Positions 45,781 to 58,277 of a stretch of DNA of 64,000 nucleotides are shown in pieces. Both the position numbers and the translations under genes were made by a program. Source of the stretch: Triangularia verruculosa (taxonomy: Eukaryota > Ascomycota > Sordariomycetes > Sordariales > Podosporaceae); the NCBI GenBank assembly GCA_033296885.1, contig MU863880.1, forward strand, positions 310,001 to 374,000, given 5' to 3'. The first letter of the stretch is position 1. Each line of letters starts with the position of its first letter. The notes beneath the pieces are model-generated. The model worked only from the letters and a program-made list of their open reading frames with translations. It was not told the origin of the DNA and made no database searches.

Positions 45781-47404
45781 CTTTTGATCGCTGGTTGGTA
45801 CGCTGTGATCTGATGCTTGTTGATTGTTTCAACTCAGAAAAGGTCGGAAGAGAGGTTTCGAAGGTGGGAAGGAATTTTGGAGCTTCAAAAGTGTGCACGA
45901 CTACCTTCGACCTTCGTGAGCACCCTCACCTGGTCAAAGCGCCTCACCGTTTCCCAAACGTCAAAATGGAGGTGAGGGAGCAATACCAAAGGCAATGGCA
46001 GTCGCGATCCATTAAGATTGGCAAGAACGGCAGGTCTCTTTGCTGTCCGGCCTTGAACTCAGCAAACAAGATCATGAAAAAGGACGGCTTAGGGATACCC
46101 TCAAAGCAGCGATGTGGAATCATGCTGTGCCCCATTTCAAAGGTCTTAATGCATCGCGGATTTTTTATGATTTAAGATAGGAAGGCTATGCCATTCCGTC
46201 TTCATTGTCACAAAAGCAGGGACATGATTGCTCTCTAACATCATTATCCTGGATAGTACAAGTTATATCTACGGTGTTTGCCATGCCAACAGTGTTGCAG
46301 GACATCTCTTAGAATCCACCTCCAATTCACCAGTTACAAAAATACTAAAACAGAGAACACTCTTGAACTAAAAAATGACTACCTAAGGTAGGTTTTATTG
46401 CAGCTAAGTCACACACAACAGTTGAACGTATCACAGTAGTGACACTCACCATCGCACCTCAAGACAACTCCTTTCCTTCCAAATTTGACTCACGAATTCT
46501 TCCACCAAAGACAATCATGACTACCAGAGAAATATCGTTGCTGGAGAGATGGATACCTATCATGCCAAGCCTTGATTCAGGAGTGACCCCTTTTCACACT
46601 CTGAGAGTCTTGGCACTCACAGTCAGCAACCGGGATCTGACTGAATCACAACTGCAAAAAGGTCCGATCTCATATTCCTGGAGATCATTCATTCGTTCTC
46701 AGGCTTCCGATGAAAACATGACTTCGTTTTGGCTCGTCATTTTGATAATAGCAGCGCTCATATCCCAGATCCTTGACTCTCACAAAGTTAACAAAGATAG
46801 TAACTGCATCTTGATCATGAGGTAGGTGTCATAATGACTCCGTCAACTTATCAACAACCGCTCAAGAAGTATTAAAGCCAGTCTCTTGCCCCCAAAACTT
46901 CTGCAGTTGGGCTCATGCAGTCTCCGTCAGAGCATGGTAATTCTTTCTACCTGTCAGGCTTCAAAGCTAGGACACGGTTTTGGTCACCATATCTCTTACA
47001 CAACAAATAATCAAGCCGAAAATTCAGGTACCTGGAGTTTATCATTACCGCAGTACTTTAGGCTATATCTGGAGACAGCTTGCTCCATCAGCAACTTCAG
47101 CCCAGACACATTCGACAATTCACCACTGTCCTTGATATCAAGAGGCCATTTCATAGTTGGCCGCCAACTTCACTCATCTGTAAGAGATTTTCATCGCCAG
47201 AGGCACGTTGGTATACTTTCTGCAACTCCTGTGTCACATACCTATAAGATGATAACCCCACATCTTTCCAGCACCTCACGAAACCCTGGTTCAGAACGAC
47301 GCCACCTCATCATCATCAACAGCTAGCTCAACCGCAGACTACCTCGTCCAGAACCGGAACCGGACCAGAGTAGGTATTTAATCTTAGCCTTTGACAGACG
47401 ATTT
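45781..47404. other. Intergenic, no supported gene
   Basis: A 1.6-kb region. ORFs of 138 and 128 codons (45759-46175, 46439-46825) have no domain and ordinary intergenic composition. A TACCTAAGGTAGG word lies near 46381-46393. Confidence 0.5.
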
Positions 47405-47481
47405 CGTGGCGTGGTAGTATAGCGGTTATTATATTCCCAAGTTAGAGCGAAGACTCAGGTTCAACTCCTGACCCGTCACGA
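47405..47481 (+). tRNA. tRNA-like gene, degenerate anticodon arm
   Basis: The acceptor CGTGGCG pairs with CGTCACG. GTAGTATAGCGGTTATTAT resembles a D-arm of tRNA-Gly type. TCAGG-TTCAACT-CCTGA is a good T-arm with a B box. The anticodon stem does not form cleanly (TTCCC against GCGAA, 8-nt loop), and no anticodon can be assigned. A long T-tract follows at about 47505-47521. It is probably a tRNA pseudogene, possibly still Pol III-transcribed. Confidence 0.55.
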
Positions 47482-49026
47482 GCGTTTGTGTTTCTCAGCG
47501 TTGCTTTTCTTTTTTTTTTTTCATCTTCACCTAGCATTGCTATTAGCTGCACTAACTCCTTAGTATTCATCAAGACAATTTTTGTATATAGTACGAACCT
47601 CCTTCTACACCTTAAACTTGATGTTCAATTCAGCAATGTCTGATAGAACCGAACGGATGACTTTACCGCACCAACCCACCATGGGACGAAAAACCGAGAC
47701 CGACGATGAGTACACCCCGGGTTGGGCGTGTTACCGACTGGATCAATCCGCTCGGGGTACTCCATCCCTCCTATCAGCTTGACACACCTGCACGAAGAAA
47801 TGGTTTTCGCCGCTCCTCTCAGCGACTAAAGCAACCTACCAGTGCAAAAGGCGACAGCTCTAATCGATGTCCCCCTCTACTGCTTCATTGTCTGTTCCTC
47901 CGTCTGGGACGAATACCTAGACCAACCAATTATGCCTGGCCCAGGTAAACTCAGGTGGGCGTTCGAAAAAAAGATGGCCTATGCCCGGCCTCTTATTACT
48001 AAGTACTAAAGAGAACTTATCTCCCACAGCCATTTCGGTACCTCATTCACCCTGTCAGCTCTATATATATCATCAATGAAACTTACCACAATATCTGGGC
48101 AACCTGCCCAGATCTCTACCTCATGACAGAAGAGATCCTCTACCTACCTAGGCAAAATCACGGAGACCGAGGACATCCCAACAGCACCCTTAGGCTTTGC
48201 CTCGCAACCCGAGCAACCAGACGCAACACGACCCGTTGCCCTACCTTGCCCCAGGTTCATAGTGCCGGCGGACTCGAGGACATGGAGGCCCGGCAAATCA
48301 CGGTGCCGGTCCTTGGCGGGGATGAGATTGGAACTGGGCCAAGAGAAGACTGAAGAGAGCCCGGTGGACGTCTTGCAGTGCCCAGGGATGCACCCTATGC
48401 CCAGAGGTCTTCTCCACGATAAGAACTGCATGTTGCGGGTCCGTTCACCAGGGACCACTTTTCCATCAGGGCAACCAGCCCTCACCCAGGTTGCTCCCGA
48501 CCCACTGCCCTTGATATATGTTGCCAGTGGTTTCGTCAGTTTGTTTGTTTTTAGTTCATTGTATTCATCACCTTTTTCATCACTTTTGCCACTTTCTTCG
48601 TGTGTGCCTTGCCTTCCCACATCATCCTCCTGCTGCCGATGACCTGAGCGGGGTCTCGACACCTAAACCGCCAAAGGAAAAGGCACAAAACGACCAATAC
48701 ATTAATTCGGAAAGCATGGCTTTGATAGGTAATGTTATAAAGATTTGGGTTCTTTCAGGGCTGGAAAATTGGTGTGGACATGTCCGAAACATGGATGTGC
48801 CGGCCGCATTATGAAGGGGGTGCTAGTTAGGTGGACAGGCGAGAGTTTGTGTAGATTAGGGTTGAGGATACCTATTGAAATTAAAGGATATGAACCATGG
48901 CGGGCCTGTTCGCATTGGTAGGTAAGGTACCTATCGGAATGAGTGAGCAGAAATTTGCAGGCAGTAGTAGTGATATCATACCTGGTTTGGATTTTATGGT
49001 GCCTTGCTCCAAGATATCTATCCATC
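47482..49026. other. Intergenic, no supported gene
   Basis: 1.5 kb with no recognisable gene. A 172-codon minus ORF at 48144-48662 has no domain. TAGGTA-type words occur near 48143 and 48917. Confidence 0.5.
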
Positions 49027-49830
49027 TTAGACACTTGATGCCTCACGCGACCATTCTACCCTCTCAGAAGGCTCCGAAGCACCCAGCTTCACTAGCAAGC
49101 TACGCCACTCGGCAAAATCTGGCTGCAGTGTTTCCAGAAGCCCCCGATCTCCAAAGACTTCTGTGATCTTTTGAACATCCAGTTCCATTTGCTCAACTTT
49201 GGTAGTGCCATTCAACACGAGAGTATCCCCGAGGCCAAGAACGAGGTTGTAGAGGCCCAGCTGCTTCCCAACATTGAGCTTCTGCGAAAATGAGACGACG
49301 AACTCTGATTCGAGGACCTCTGGATTGTTTTTGAGCATGCCGAAAGACTGGTAGGTGATGTCATGCTCATGGCAAAAAAGCTCTCACTGTGTGGTCGTAG
49401 GCGTTTTGCTTGGTGAATGTATTTTGTACAAAGGTTGGCTTGACTGATATGGATGTTATCGTAAAGATTGCTGAGTTGCGAGGCCGGGAAGTTGGAGAGC
49501 CCGAGCTGCCGAAGCTTATGGGGGACGAATGTCTCAAAGACTCTCCAGGCAACGAGGTTGTCCTTTTCATCCTCGAAAGGAGCATGAAGGAAGAAGACGT
49601 CGAGGTAGTCAATATCAAGGTGGTCCAAAGTCTGCTGTATCGACTCTTTAACCTGATCCTCAATGCTTTGATCCGGATTGAAGGGAATTTTGGTTTTATC
49701 ATGTGCCCACAATGGCGTGAATTTTGACTGAATCTGTCATCTTGTTTTGTCAGTGGTCAGGGCATTCCTGAAGTAGTAAGATCGAAATAACCCACAAACA
49801 GATCTTCCCGTCGCACACCAGCCTTGAGCC
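49027..49830 (-). pseudogene. Aldo/keto reductase pseudogene, truncated and frameshifted
   Basis: The family is clear: FTPLWAHDKTKIPF, DYLDVFFLHAPF and LRQLGLSNFPASQLSNLYDN. A shifted frame continues VKPTFVQNTFTKQNAYDHTV, and a third frame has HDITYQSFGMLKNNPEVL. Two frame changes are needed: near 49441-49450, and at a run of six A/T (49374-49379) where five would restore frame. A 62-bp intron (49734-49795) joins DLF to IQSKFTP, but the N-terminal barrel strand with the usual GTA motif is missing upstream. The last 100 codons are intact. Either two assembly errors plus a lost exon, or a true pseudogene; I favour the latter. Intact relatives reduce carbonyls with NADPH. Confidence 0.8.
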
Positions 49831-51061
49831 AAATTGATTGGTCTTAAAGGGAGAAAAGAGAGTGTGATCCGGCCGTGACATGAGAGGTTGTACCTAGTAA
49901 CCAATATATGCACACTCCTTACCTCAGGTAGATACCAAGGCAATTCCGACTCTAGGAAGCCTCGATTTGGCTGTTATCGGCACTCTCTGACTGCATTGCT
50001 TGCCGGATTGCTGAAAACCCGCAGAACCCCGCTCCGTATGATTCCCATGGAAAACATGCATCGCAGTTGCCTGGGCGCTTGAAGCCTGGAGCCGAGGCTC
50101 TTTTAGAGTCTGAGCCCATCGCCCACACTCAAATCCAGTCACCTCTCTCTCAAACCGCCAGCAAATTGCATCGTACCAGATTCCATCATGATCATAGGAC
50201 ACCTACCTATCCTAGAAATAGCAGCTTCATTGGCTCAGACTCAGTACTTCAAAGAATCTGAACTGTCAGACAAGACCCTAGCTAGGTGCTGCGACCATTC
50301 GATGGAACTGCCGACTGCAGAGATCAAGCACGTGTTGAAAATACTTGCTCCCTTCCAGACCGATGAAAAACACAAAGATCATGACTTGACTTGAAACAAC
50401 GAAATCCGCATCCTTGCTAGACACAGCCTAGGTAGTTGGCATTACGCTGACTGAAACCGGTCGCCTTCCGCGGACCTGGATGCACCGCGCATACACCTAG
50501 TACTCAAACGAGAAATCTGATAGAGGATTATAACGGCACTGTCGTGCTACTAAATCAGATGTTCCCTAGAAGCCTATAAAGTGGTGGCACGATGACCAAA
50601 TCTTAGGACCAGTGTGAGGTGTGGCTTCCTCAAATCCTAGCGCTCGAGCAAATAAATCATTCCCAGAGGGCACGCTGAGATCCTCTGCGACAGCGGTCAA
50701 GGCGTGCCCCTGGCTTTCGAGTACTCCAAGTGCACTGTTGACATGTGAAACTTGGTCATGTCTGATGAAGTAAATCCGTTCTTGCCAGACATATACACAA
50801 TACAGGGCGCGTCGATTCCGCCTGCGTTTCAAAACAGGAAAGAATGCGTTTGTCTATTCCAGTAAGCTCTGGATATTCGTCTGATCTCCCTACTTCATCC
50901 ATTTATCACGATCATCGATATATGTTGGGAAGCAAATATCACTGGATCATCCCATTTATCTACGAGGCATAAGATAAAAGGCTATTATACGCTAAACAGC
51001 ATTCATGTGCTCATTACTATTCCCCCCTTTCTTCCCTTCCTTGTTACCTCCCAAGTCAACC
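49831..51061. other. Intergenic, no supported gene
   Basis: 1.2 kb between the reductase remnant and the repeat protein. Only short, unconvincing ORFs occur. Any 5' remnant of the reductase beyond residue LKAGVRRED is not recognisable. Confidence 0.5.
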
Positions 51062-53677
51062 TCAGTAATCCCCAACCCAAGCACTAACATCCCCACTCGT
51101 GCTCTTCCCCTCAACCTGACTCCCCTTACCATCATCCCCCTTCCTCGCCACCACATTCTTCCTCACACCCGGCCAACCCCCCTCCCCTCCCTTCACGACC
51201 TTCACCCCCTCCCCACCAACCTTCAACCTCCCGCTCAACGTCCCCAGCGTGATCTCCCCTTCCCAACTCTTCGGGTACACAACTCTGATATCCCCAGAGG
51301 TACTCCCATGCTCAGCCCTGACCACCCTCAACGCCTTCCCCCCATCTTCAGCTTGCACCTGTCCCGGGAGGACAACTGGGAGAATATACCCCTTGTTCGA
51401 TTGATCAGCCCACAACGGCTCCCACACGCCAAAAACAGTATTTCCACTCGTGGATCTCGTCTCCAATCCAGCTTGCCGTCCCTTGTCGTTGTACACCCCC
51501 GAGTCCAGCACCAGCAAAACCTCAACATCAATCTTGCCAGAAGTCGACTTCCACCCTCCCCATTCAGTCGTTGCAAGCTTAGCCTTAATGTTCCCAGAGG
51601 TGGTATGAACATCAACCCTGTAATCCCTGACTGGAATCACACTCTCCGGTTTCGCAGCCAAATATCCCGCTCCCTCCTGCGCCAGAATCTTGGCGGTTTC
51701 ATACACATTCCTCGCATCCGAAATCGGTTCAACAAGTTCCACCGTTCCAGAAGAGGATTTGACGTTGAGCACAGCAGGCTTTGGGTGGTCGAGGTTGAGG
51801 TCTGGCTGGGGGAGGATAGATACTTTGATGTTCCCTGCTGTTGACTCAAACGAGAGATAGTTGTATAACGGCCAACTACCGGAAATCGGGGCAGAGGTGG
51901 TGGAGGCGGAGATGAGGGGGGAGATGAACTCAAAGGTGGAGGAAAGGCTGTTGGTGTGGGAGGTAGATGAGCCGAGGCCTGATCCAGTGGTGTCGGAAAC
52001 GATGGAGCCGACGGTGGAGGAGAGGACTGTGTCTTCTTTGACGGAAAGGGAGAGGTTATCGACCAGGAGGATGGAGAGGACGGTTGTAGAGATGGACAGG
52101 CTGGAGAGAGAGGATGAGGCTGGGGTCCAGAGGGTGGCGGTCAAGTGGATGCATGGCCAGGGTGGCCGGTTGGGGGAGTCGGTGCGAAGAAAGTTGGGGA
52201 TGGTGACTACGAGCTTTTGGGAATGCTCGTCCCAGGAGATGGTAGTGGCGATGAGGTCGTTGTTGACGGTTGTTTCCACCACCAAAGAAGGATCCGGATG
52301 GTCAGAGTCGGTGCGACGGAGGATGACGGAGCCATGGATCTGGATGGGTTTGTAGGAGTGGTGGTCATTGTCATGAGAAATGTTTTGGATAATGGTCAAC
52401 GGCTTGTCGTCCGAAAAAGAAACATCGAAAGACTGAGGGTCCCGCCTGAGGCGGTCCGTCCCGCAGGAGGAGCCGGGCTGCCAGGGGACTTTGTTGTCCA
52501 GATCGGGGTAGGTCATCTTGGGTGGGTGAAGATGCGATGTCTAAGAGGTTGTTAGCCAGATGTTTGGGAAATAAAATCAGGCAACAACGGGTGTTTATAT
52601 CGGGGGGTACATGGCGCCACTCGATGATCATTACGTAGCCATTTGGGAAAGGGCGAGTGAAATGAGATTGAGGGGTAGAAGACGCGTAACACTGACCTCG
52701 TCCTTTACACTATTAATGAGACTGGCGAGAAACCCTGTCGACAACAAGACCAATCCAATCACAATAAACGCAAGCTTGCAAAAGCTTCTGTCAAAGGATG
52801 ATACCCTCCTTGTGATTCGCTCACTCCATGGCGATGTCGCTCCATCGGAGCTATCGCTGCCAGCGTCTCGCATGCTTTCGGGCTCACGACCCAAAAGGCC
52901 TTGACTCTCTTCCCGGCGTCCCATGCTGTCAGCTGGTGGTGAGAATGTGCTGTAGTTTCTTGAACCGTCAGGTCCAACCTGTGAAATCTGAGGCGACCTA
53001 GGTGATGGAGTGTAAGCAGGCGGGGCGTCCTGCGGCACGAGTCTAGAGCTCCCGCTGTGATACGTGGCTCTGTATGGGTATGGCGTATAAGATCTTAGAG
53101 AAGATGCCGAAGGTCCAGCTAAGGATGATGGGGGTGATGATGAGCTGATGTGCGCGGCAGGCGTCGAGTTCGACCCGTTATATTGCTGGACTCGAGACGA
53201 CCCAGTATACGTGGACGAGATGTATCGAGAAGTTGTCAACCCATCAACCGAGATATCGGCAGAGTAGTCCGGGCTTGAACTTGTGAATGGCTGTCGGTTC
53301 CCCTGTCTCTCCAACTCGGCCTCCCGTGCTTTGCTCGCGGCGGTGGAGCTCTGGTCAAGAGATGGGTCTTGGACCCAGATATTGGGTACATGCGGAACGT
53401 TGGATAATGTCGCAACGGCAGACGTGTCGGATGAGGTGTCATTTGATGAGCCAAAGTACCCATCAACAGGCGAAAAGGCGTCAGCATCAACCTCATCCTC
53501 GTTGTCGTGGTCGTGGGTGCTGGCCCGTGCATGTCCGCAACGGTCATCATGTCCAGATTGAGGGGCTCGGTACGCCGTTTGAGACAGTTCACGGCCCTGT
53601 TGACTCGGGATGTCGTCAATTGGTTCAAAGTCTGAATCATCATCCATCGCCGAGTACAGGTTGTCTGAGTACGGCAT
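51062..53677 (-). CDS. Single-pass membrane protein with SG-repeat beta-helix-like ectodomain
   Basis: Two exons (53677-52697 and 52540-51062) splice in phase 0 across a 155-bp intron (SVKDE-TSHLHPPKMTYPDLD) to 819 residues. The N-terminal 290 residues are Ser/Pro-rich and disordered, starting MPYSDNLYSAMDDDSDFEPI. One TM helix lies at about 302-321 (LAFIVIGLVLLSTGFLASLI). The C-terminal part repeats a short motif about every 25-45 residues: ESTAGNIKV, KSSSGTVEL, HTTSGNIKA, KSTSGKIDV, RSTSGNTVF, GSTSGDIRV and KSTSGDVSA. This resembles the beta-helical DUF4097/adhesin-like repeats of bacteria. A type II surface or vacuolar membrane protein is inferred; the ligand is unknown. Confidence 0.8.
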
Positions 53678-54606
53678 GGTTGGTGATAGCTTCGTACACT
53701 TGGCGCGCCCGCCCCTTGATCGCCAAGCCGCTTCGACGCGATGGAGGAAAGCTTTTTTGGACGTCTTTCCAACAGCAGGCTAATCAGTTACTAGTTGTTC
53801 AATTGAACTGGTGGTATAGATTCAGCGAAGCTTGAAAAGGAGATCTAGACTGGGAAGAGGATATGGTAGAGTCAAGACCAAGCAAGGGAATCAGTAGGTA
53901 CTGCTTCATCTGTGACCTCACACCTGGATAGCGACAATGGTGTGCCAATTACCCATCTGTGCGCGCCATCCACTGAGGAGGGGTCGCCAGATTCCGAGGT
54001 GCCTTTTGGCTTCGTCAGCATGAGACTTCAGCAGGGAATTACTCGGGAACAGGTACCGAGCCTCAAGTCCAGATTAGGAAGCTGCAAAGCAATGATACCA
54101 TGTGGGCGGTGTCGTGCGGGGCAATCACTCAACCTCAAATGTGAACCACGATGGATGGTTGGAGAATACAAAGAGGGGTCGCTATCAGTCGGGCTCCCAA
54201 GCTTACGAATGCCTGCATGAGATGACGAACTTGGCCAAAAATCACTGGAACTGGGGAAAGAGCCTCGTCAGCCCATCGTTTTGACAATTATTCTTTTATT
54301 GCGATTCCGCGAATGGGTCCAGATCTCGCCAGTCGACATGATGTCGTCTATGATCATCATCCCCGTCCTCATACTCTCTCGCCTTCTCTCTATGTGGTAT
54401 CTCCGATATAATGGGCATCCCAAACGCCGTGGCTATGTAGCCGCCATCAAAAAGCTCAATCCGCCCAAGACAAATCCTCTCCTATCCAGACGCCAAGATG
54501 ATGCTGAAATGTCGCTCGTTTTCCTCCGTAAACAACTCCAAATCCCTCGCTATCTTCCTTCTTTTCTTCCTCCTAATGTACTTTTGTGTGTGGTCGTTGT
54601 CATCGA
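53678..54606. other. Intergenic between membrane protein and SAL1
   Basis: 929 bp without a supported gene. It includes the promoter of the SG-repeat protein and the SAL1 3' region. A 109-codon plus ORF (54281-54610) overlaps the SAL1 end and matches nothing. Confidence 0.55.
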
Positions 54607-57195
54607 CTAGTTAAGCTTCAGGAGCTTCTTCATGTTTTCGTAGCAGACCCAGGTGATGCTGAGAGCGGGCGCTACCTTCAGGATGTTGGGCGTCAAGCCC
54701 TTGTACAAGCCGCGCACTCCTTCATTCCTGACTGTCCTGGTAGCAACGTCGACGATGCCAGTATATGTTGGTGGATGCATGGCAGTTCCCTGAGTTTGTA
54801 GACGCGTTCGAAGAACGTTGAGGGGGTACACCATCGTAGCGCCAAGCGCCCCTGAGGTCGCTCCGAGAACAGCGGTAGCCACGTTTCCGAGCCGGGCGTC
54901 ATCCTCGTGAAGGCCATAATACTTGGCGATGCTCTTGGTGTACTGCTTCTTCAAGAACTCGAATGTGCCGATATCGATGGCGCTGTACGGGAACATGCCG
55001 ATGAGACCCAATCCTAACCCACGGTAGGCAGCGCGAAGTCCGCCATCTGCCCACATAGTCTTGGCCGTCTTGAACAGCAATGCGTTGCCCTGCAATCCGC
55101 CCTGAACTGTCTCGCACTGCAGCCGGAACTTGAGGGTATCGACTGGGTATACACAGAACTGGGCTGTCATGCCACCGATGCCACCGGCAACAAACTTGGA
55201 AACGGTGCTGATCTGAGTGGGATCATTGTGACCTTCATAGGCGGCTAAGAAGCGCTTGGAAGCTTCGTAGGAGCCGAACTGACGTCTCATTAGTACCTGA
55301 TGAACGTATCTCCAAGAGCCCAACGATGACTTACCCTAATGGCGGACTCTGGCATGATTTTGACAACATTCAAACCGTTTCCTATACACCATGTCAGCGA
55401 TTCGTCCACAAAACAAAACATCTCCTGGACTGCTCACCTGCAAAAAATGTGCGGAATCCACCTGTCTTCCATAAGGTGACAACGGCATCGACAATCGGAC
55501 CACCTGCATTTCGTAGGGCAGCAAGCGGGCGGCCACTCTTGGCGGCGGTAAGTACTGGGTTATCGACATTCTTTGTGCTGACGAGGAGGTAGACCTTCAA
55601 ACGGTCCAGGGGTGCGGTAGCTGTTCGTGAGACACCACCAGAGACGGCGCCAGCGAGGAAATAACCTGGTTCAGGTAGCAGATCTGTCAGTCTCGATTGC
55701 ACCTCTTCCGAGACCTCTTCGGTCATGACAGATATATCCACGGGCTCCTCGTCCTCCAAAGCTTCGTAGTAGGGCATTGGCTGCTGCGTGGATGGTGGCA
55801 TGATCATTTGCTGGGTCGAAGCACTAGCAGCACCGCCGTAGCGGACGCCAACCGCAGTTGCTGGTAACGACATGTCTGATGCTGGCTCGTTATCCTGATA
55901 TGGGGTCGACAGCTGTTTTTGATGGTGCAGTTGCGACTCGAGCTGTGCTCGAGATTGCGGTTTGGGGTGTGGTGGGAAGTGGGACGGCCCATGCACTTCC
56001 AACTCGGAGACAAGAGTCGTCTCAGGCGGGGGTCGTTGAGTGTATTTGTTGGTGGTGCCTCCAGGGTTTGCGATCCTCAAAAGTGAACCAAAGAGAGCTT
56101 GAAGAATGAAGCCGGTCGTACCTAGTCCCTCTAAAGTATCATCACTAACCAGCGAGTCCCCCTCTGCATTGACGGTAACGATTGAAGAATAGAATGATAG
56201 TACAGCCTCGAGCGGGGAGCCGTGGTGGTGTGTGGGCATAAATAGGAGGAAATCGCTTTACAAACTTGTTAGCATTTGAAGCGAAGTGAAGCTTTGCTCA
56301 AGCTCATGTTGCTCCCGTTCATGTGCCCCGCCATTTACGTAGTGAATGGAACCTGCCACCAAATATTGCCAAGAGGTTGCTCTTAGATAAAAGGTCACCA
56401 GCACAAGCTCCCAGCCACAGACCAAATTATAAAGAATGTGACACTACGAAGCAAATGGCAGAAAACAGATCGGGCATCGAAGTGAAGAAATCACCAAGGA
56501 AACCAAAATCCACCCTGCGAGTGGGTCGCCCCATTCAAGGCCAAGGGTGGCACATGAAATCGGCAAAAAAGGGGCCAACAGCAACAAGACCAAGTAAATA
56601 ATAGAATCAACGTACCGCCATTCGTCAAAACTGATAAACCCGTCGTTGTTCATGTCGATTTCGTCGAAAAAGTTGGCCAGCCTGCTTGAAGGCACTGACA
56701 GCCCAGCCCGTTGAAATGCTGTCTGCAGCTCCTTCTTGTCTAGCCGGCCATCTTGATCGCGATCAATCGACTTGAACAATAGACTCAGCTGCCTTTCCGC
56801 CGTTTCGACAAAGGTCTTGAACTCTACACGCGTGTCATCTTAGCCTCTTTCAAATCCCGTCAGGCATTGGGGCAGCACCAGAACCCACCTTCGTACTCGA
56901 TCTTTCCATCTCCGTTCGAGTCGACGGCCTTGATGATTTCCTGGAGCATATGGTCGGCGTTCTTCATGGCTGTACACCCGGCTGTGTAAGCAAAGACGAC
57001 AAGTCCCCAGACCAGGGGGAAGGCGCTCTCACGGTGGTCTATCCTCTGCAGTCCTTTTTGCAGCCCCTTGTAGTCCAGCTCCCCGTGTCCAGCGGGATCG
57101 AGCTTCCGCCATAGGTCCTCCACGCGCTTGTCGCGCTGGTTCTGCGACTCCTCCATTTCTACCTCCAGTTTCGAGACAACATCAGAAACCTTCAT
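54607..57195 (-). CDS. SAL1: Ca2+-binding mitochondrial carrier, SAL1/SCaMC type
   Basis: Five exons (57195-56889, 56823-56616, 56255-55438, 55381-55335, 55278-54607) give 683 residues with all phases consistent. The N-terminal half has EF-hand loops: DPAGHGELDYKGL, DSNGDGKIEYEEF (across intron 1), DRDQDGRLDKKEL and DMNNDGFISFDEW. Then RDFLLFMPTH and a long Gln/Pro-rich linker lead to the carrier domain with APLDRLKVYL, YPVDTLKFRLQ and YPLNVLRTRLQ. The 47-nt fourth exon encodes NGLNVVKIMPESAIR, essential to the carrier fold. SCaMC carriers exchange ATP-Mg for phosphate across the inner mitochondrial membrane when cytosolic Ca2+ rises. The second intron is 360 bp, long for this genome. Confidence 0.9.
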
Positions 57196-58277
57196 TCCCA
57201 CACCCCCTCTATCTCATCGTACGAAGTTCTTCGGTTGCGACGGGGGGTTGACATGCGGTCGTCGCAAGCGCGGAGGGTGACTGGATCGGATCGGGCGCAG
57301 GGCTCGAGAGCGATTAGCTAGCAACAAGCAGCAGGTAGCTCGAGTCGCGCTTATGACGTATGAGGGAAATTCCCTAGCACCCAAGACCAGCGACAAAAAT
57401 AGATCAACAGTCGTTAAACAACGGGTTGAAACAGTGTATCGGCCAATGTTAGTGGCAGGCCATCGCAGGAGGTAATGGGCCAAAAATGATCGTCGTTCGA
57501 GTTTTCAGCTTCGAGTGTCTGGCTGCATAGCAATTGCGATAAAGAGTCGGAAATATAACGAATCGTCTTCTTCCACAGCTTCGAGGCTGTTGTTGCCGGG
57601 AACTCTTGGGATGGTCGGGATCCGCAAAGGGGGGGCAGCGGCAGAAACCAAAAGGCGGGCCGAAAGCAGGTGTCCAATGAATCAAGCACGAGATAACAGG
57701 ATATCTATATCATATTATTCTCTCCAACATCACACTGAGCAACGCAGCGGCTCTTTATATACAAGGCGTAATATTCAGTAGGACTTTCTCCTAAACAGCC
57801 AAGCCTCGGTGTTACGTATTTTGACCTCCTTTTTGCAGGATGCTTGCCCGCATCATCCCCGCAGCGTCCAAGAAATCTGTTAAGAGGTACCTCGTGACCT
57901 GGGTGCCAAGAAGTCGTTTGTCACTACCGCTCAAAGTGAGCTAATCTTACCCCACCCCCATCCATGTTCGTCATCAAATTCCCTGCAGAACGATTGGTCA
58001 GCCTTGACCGACCAGTTGATAAGGCCCCGCCAAGCTCGTAGCCTCGCGTTATCGGCATCCCGATAAGCAGCGGCCATGCGGGCTGTCAACACAACATGCG
58101 CTGGACCACGACGCTTGCACCATCAACAGTTGGCTTCAAACGGCTTACCAGGAAATCATACCTCCCAATGACGGCACAATCCAACGCGCGGTGATACAAG
58201 CCAAACAGGCTGCAGGCAGTCGGCTCTATTCGCCCTTTTGACTGGCTCGAAAGACACGCAAAACACTCGGCATCAAG
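57196..58277. promoter_or_regulatory. Divergent promoter region, SAL1/cyclin C
   Basis: 1,082 bp between outward-facing starts. Small minus ORFs (57214-57689) are probably leader or chance. Both promoters lie here; no specific site was recognised. Confidence 0.4.

Noticed and set aside
46439..46825. 128-codon ORF
   Set aside because: No motif; ends with a hydrophobic stretch, but codon use and context do not support a gene.
48144..48662. 172-codon minus-strand ORF
   Set aside because: No domain, no ATG-context or intron evidence; overlapping ORFs on the other strand are equally long.
54281..54610. 109-codon plus ORF with hydrophobic segments
   Set aside because: Overlaps the end of SAL1 on the other strand and its 3' region; no similarity.
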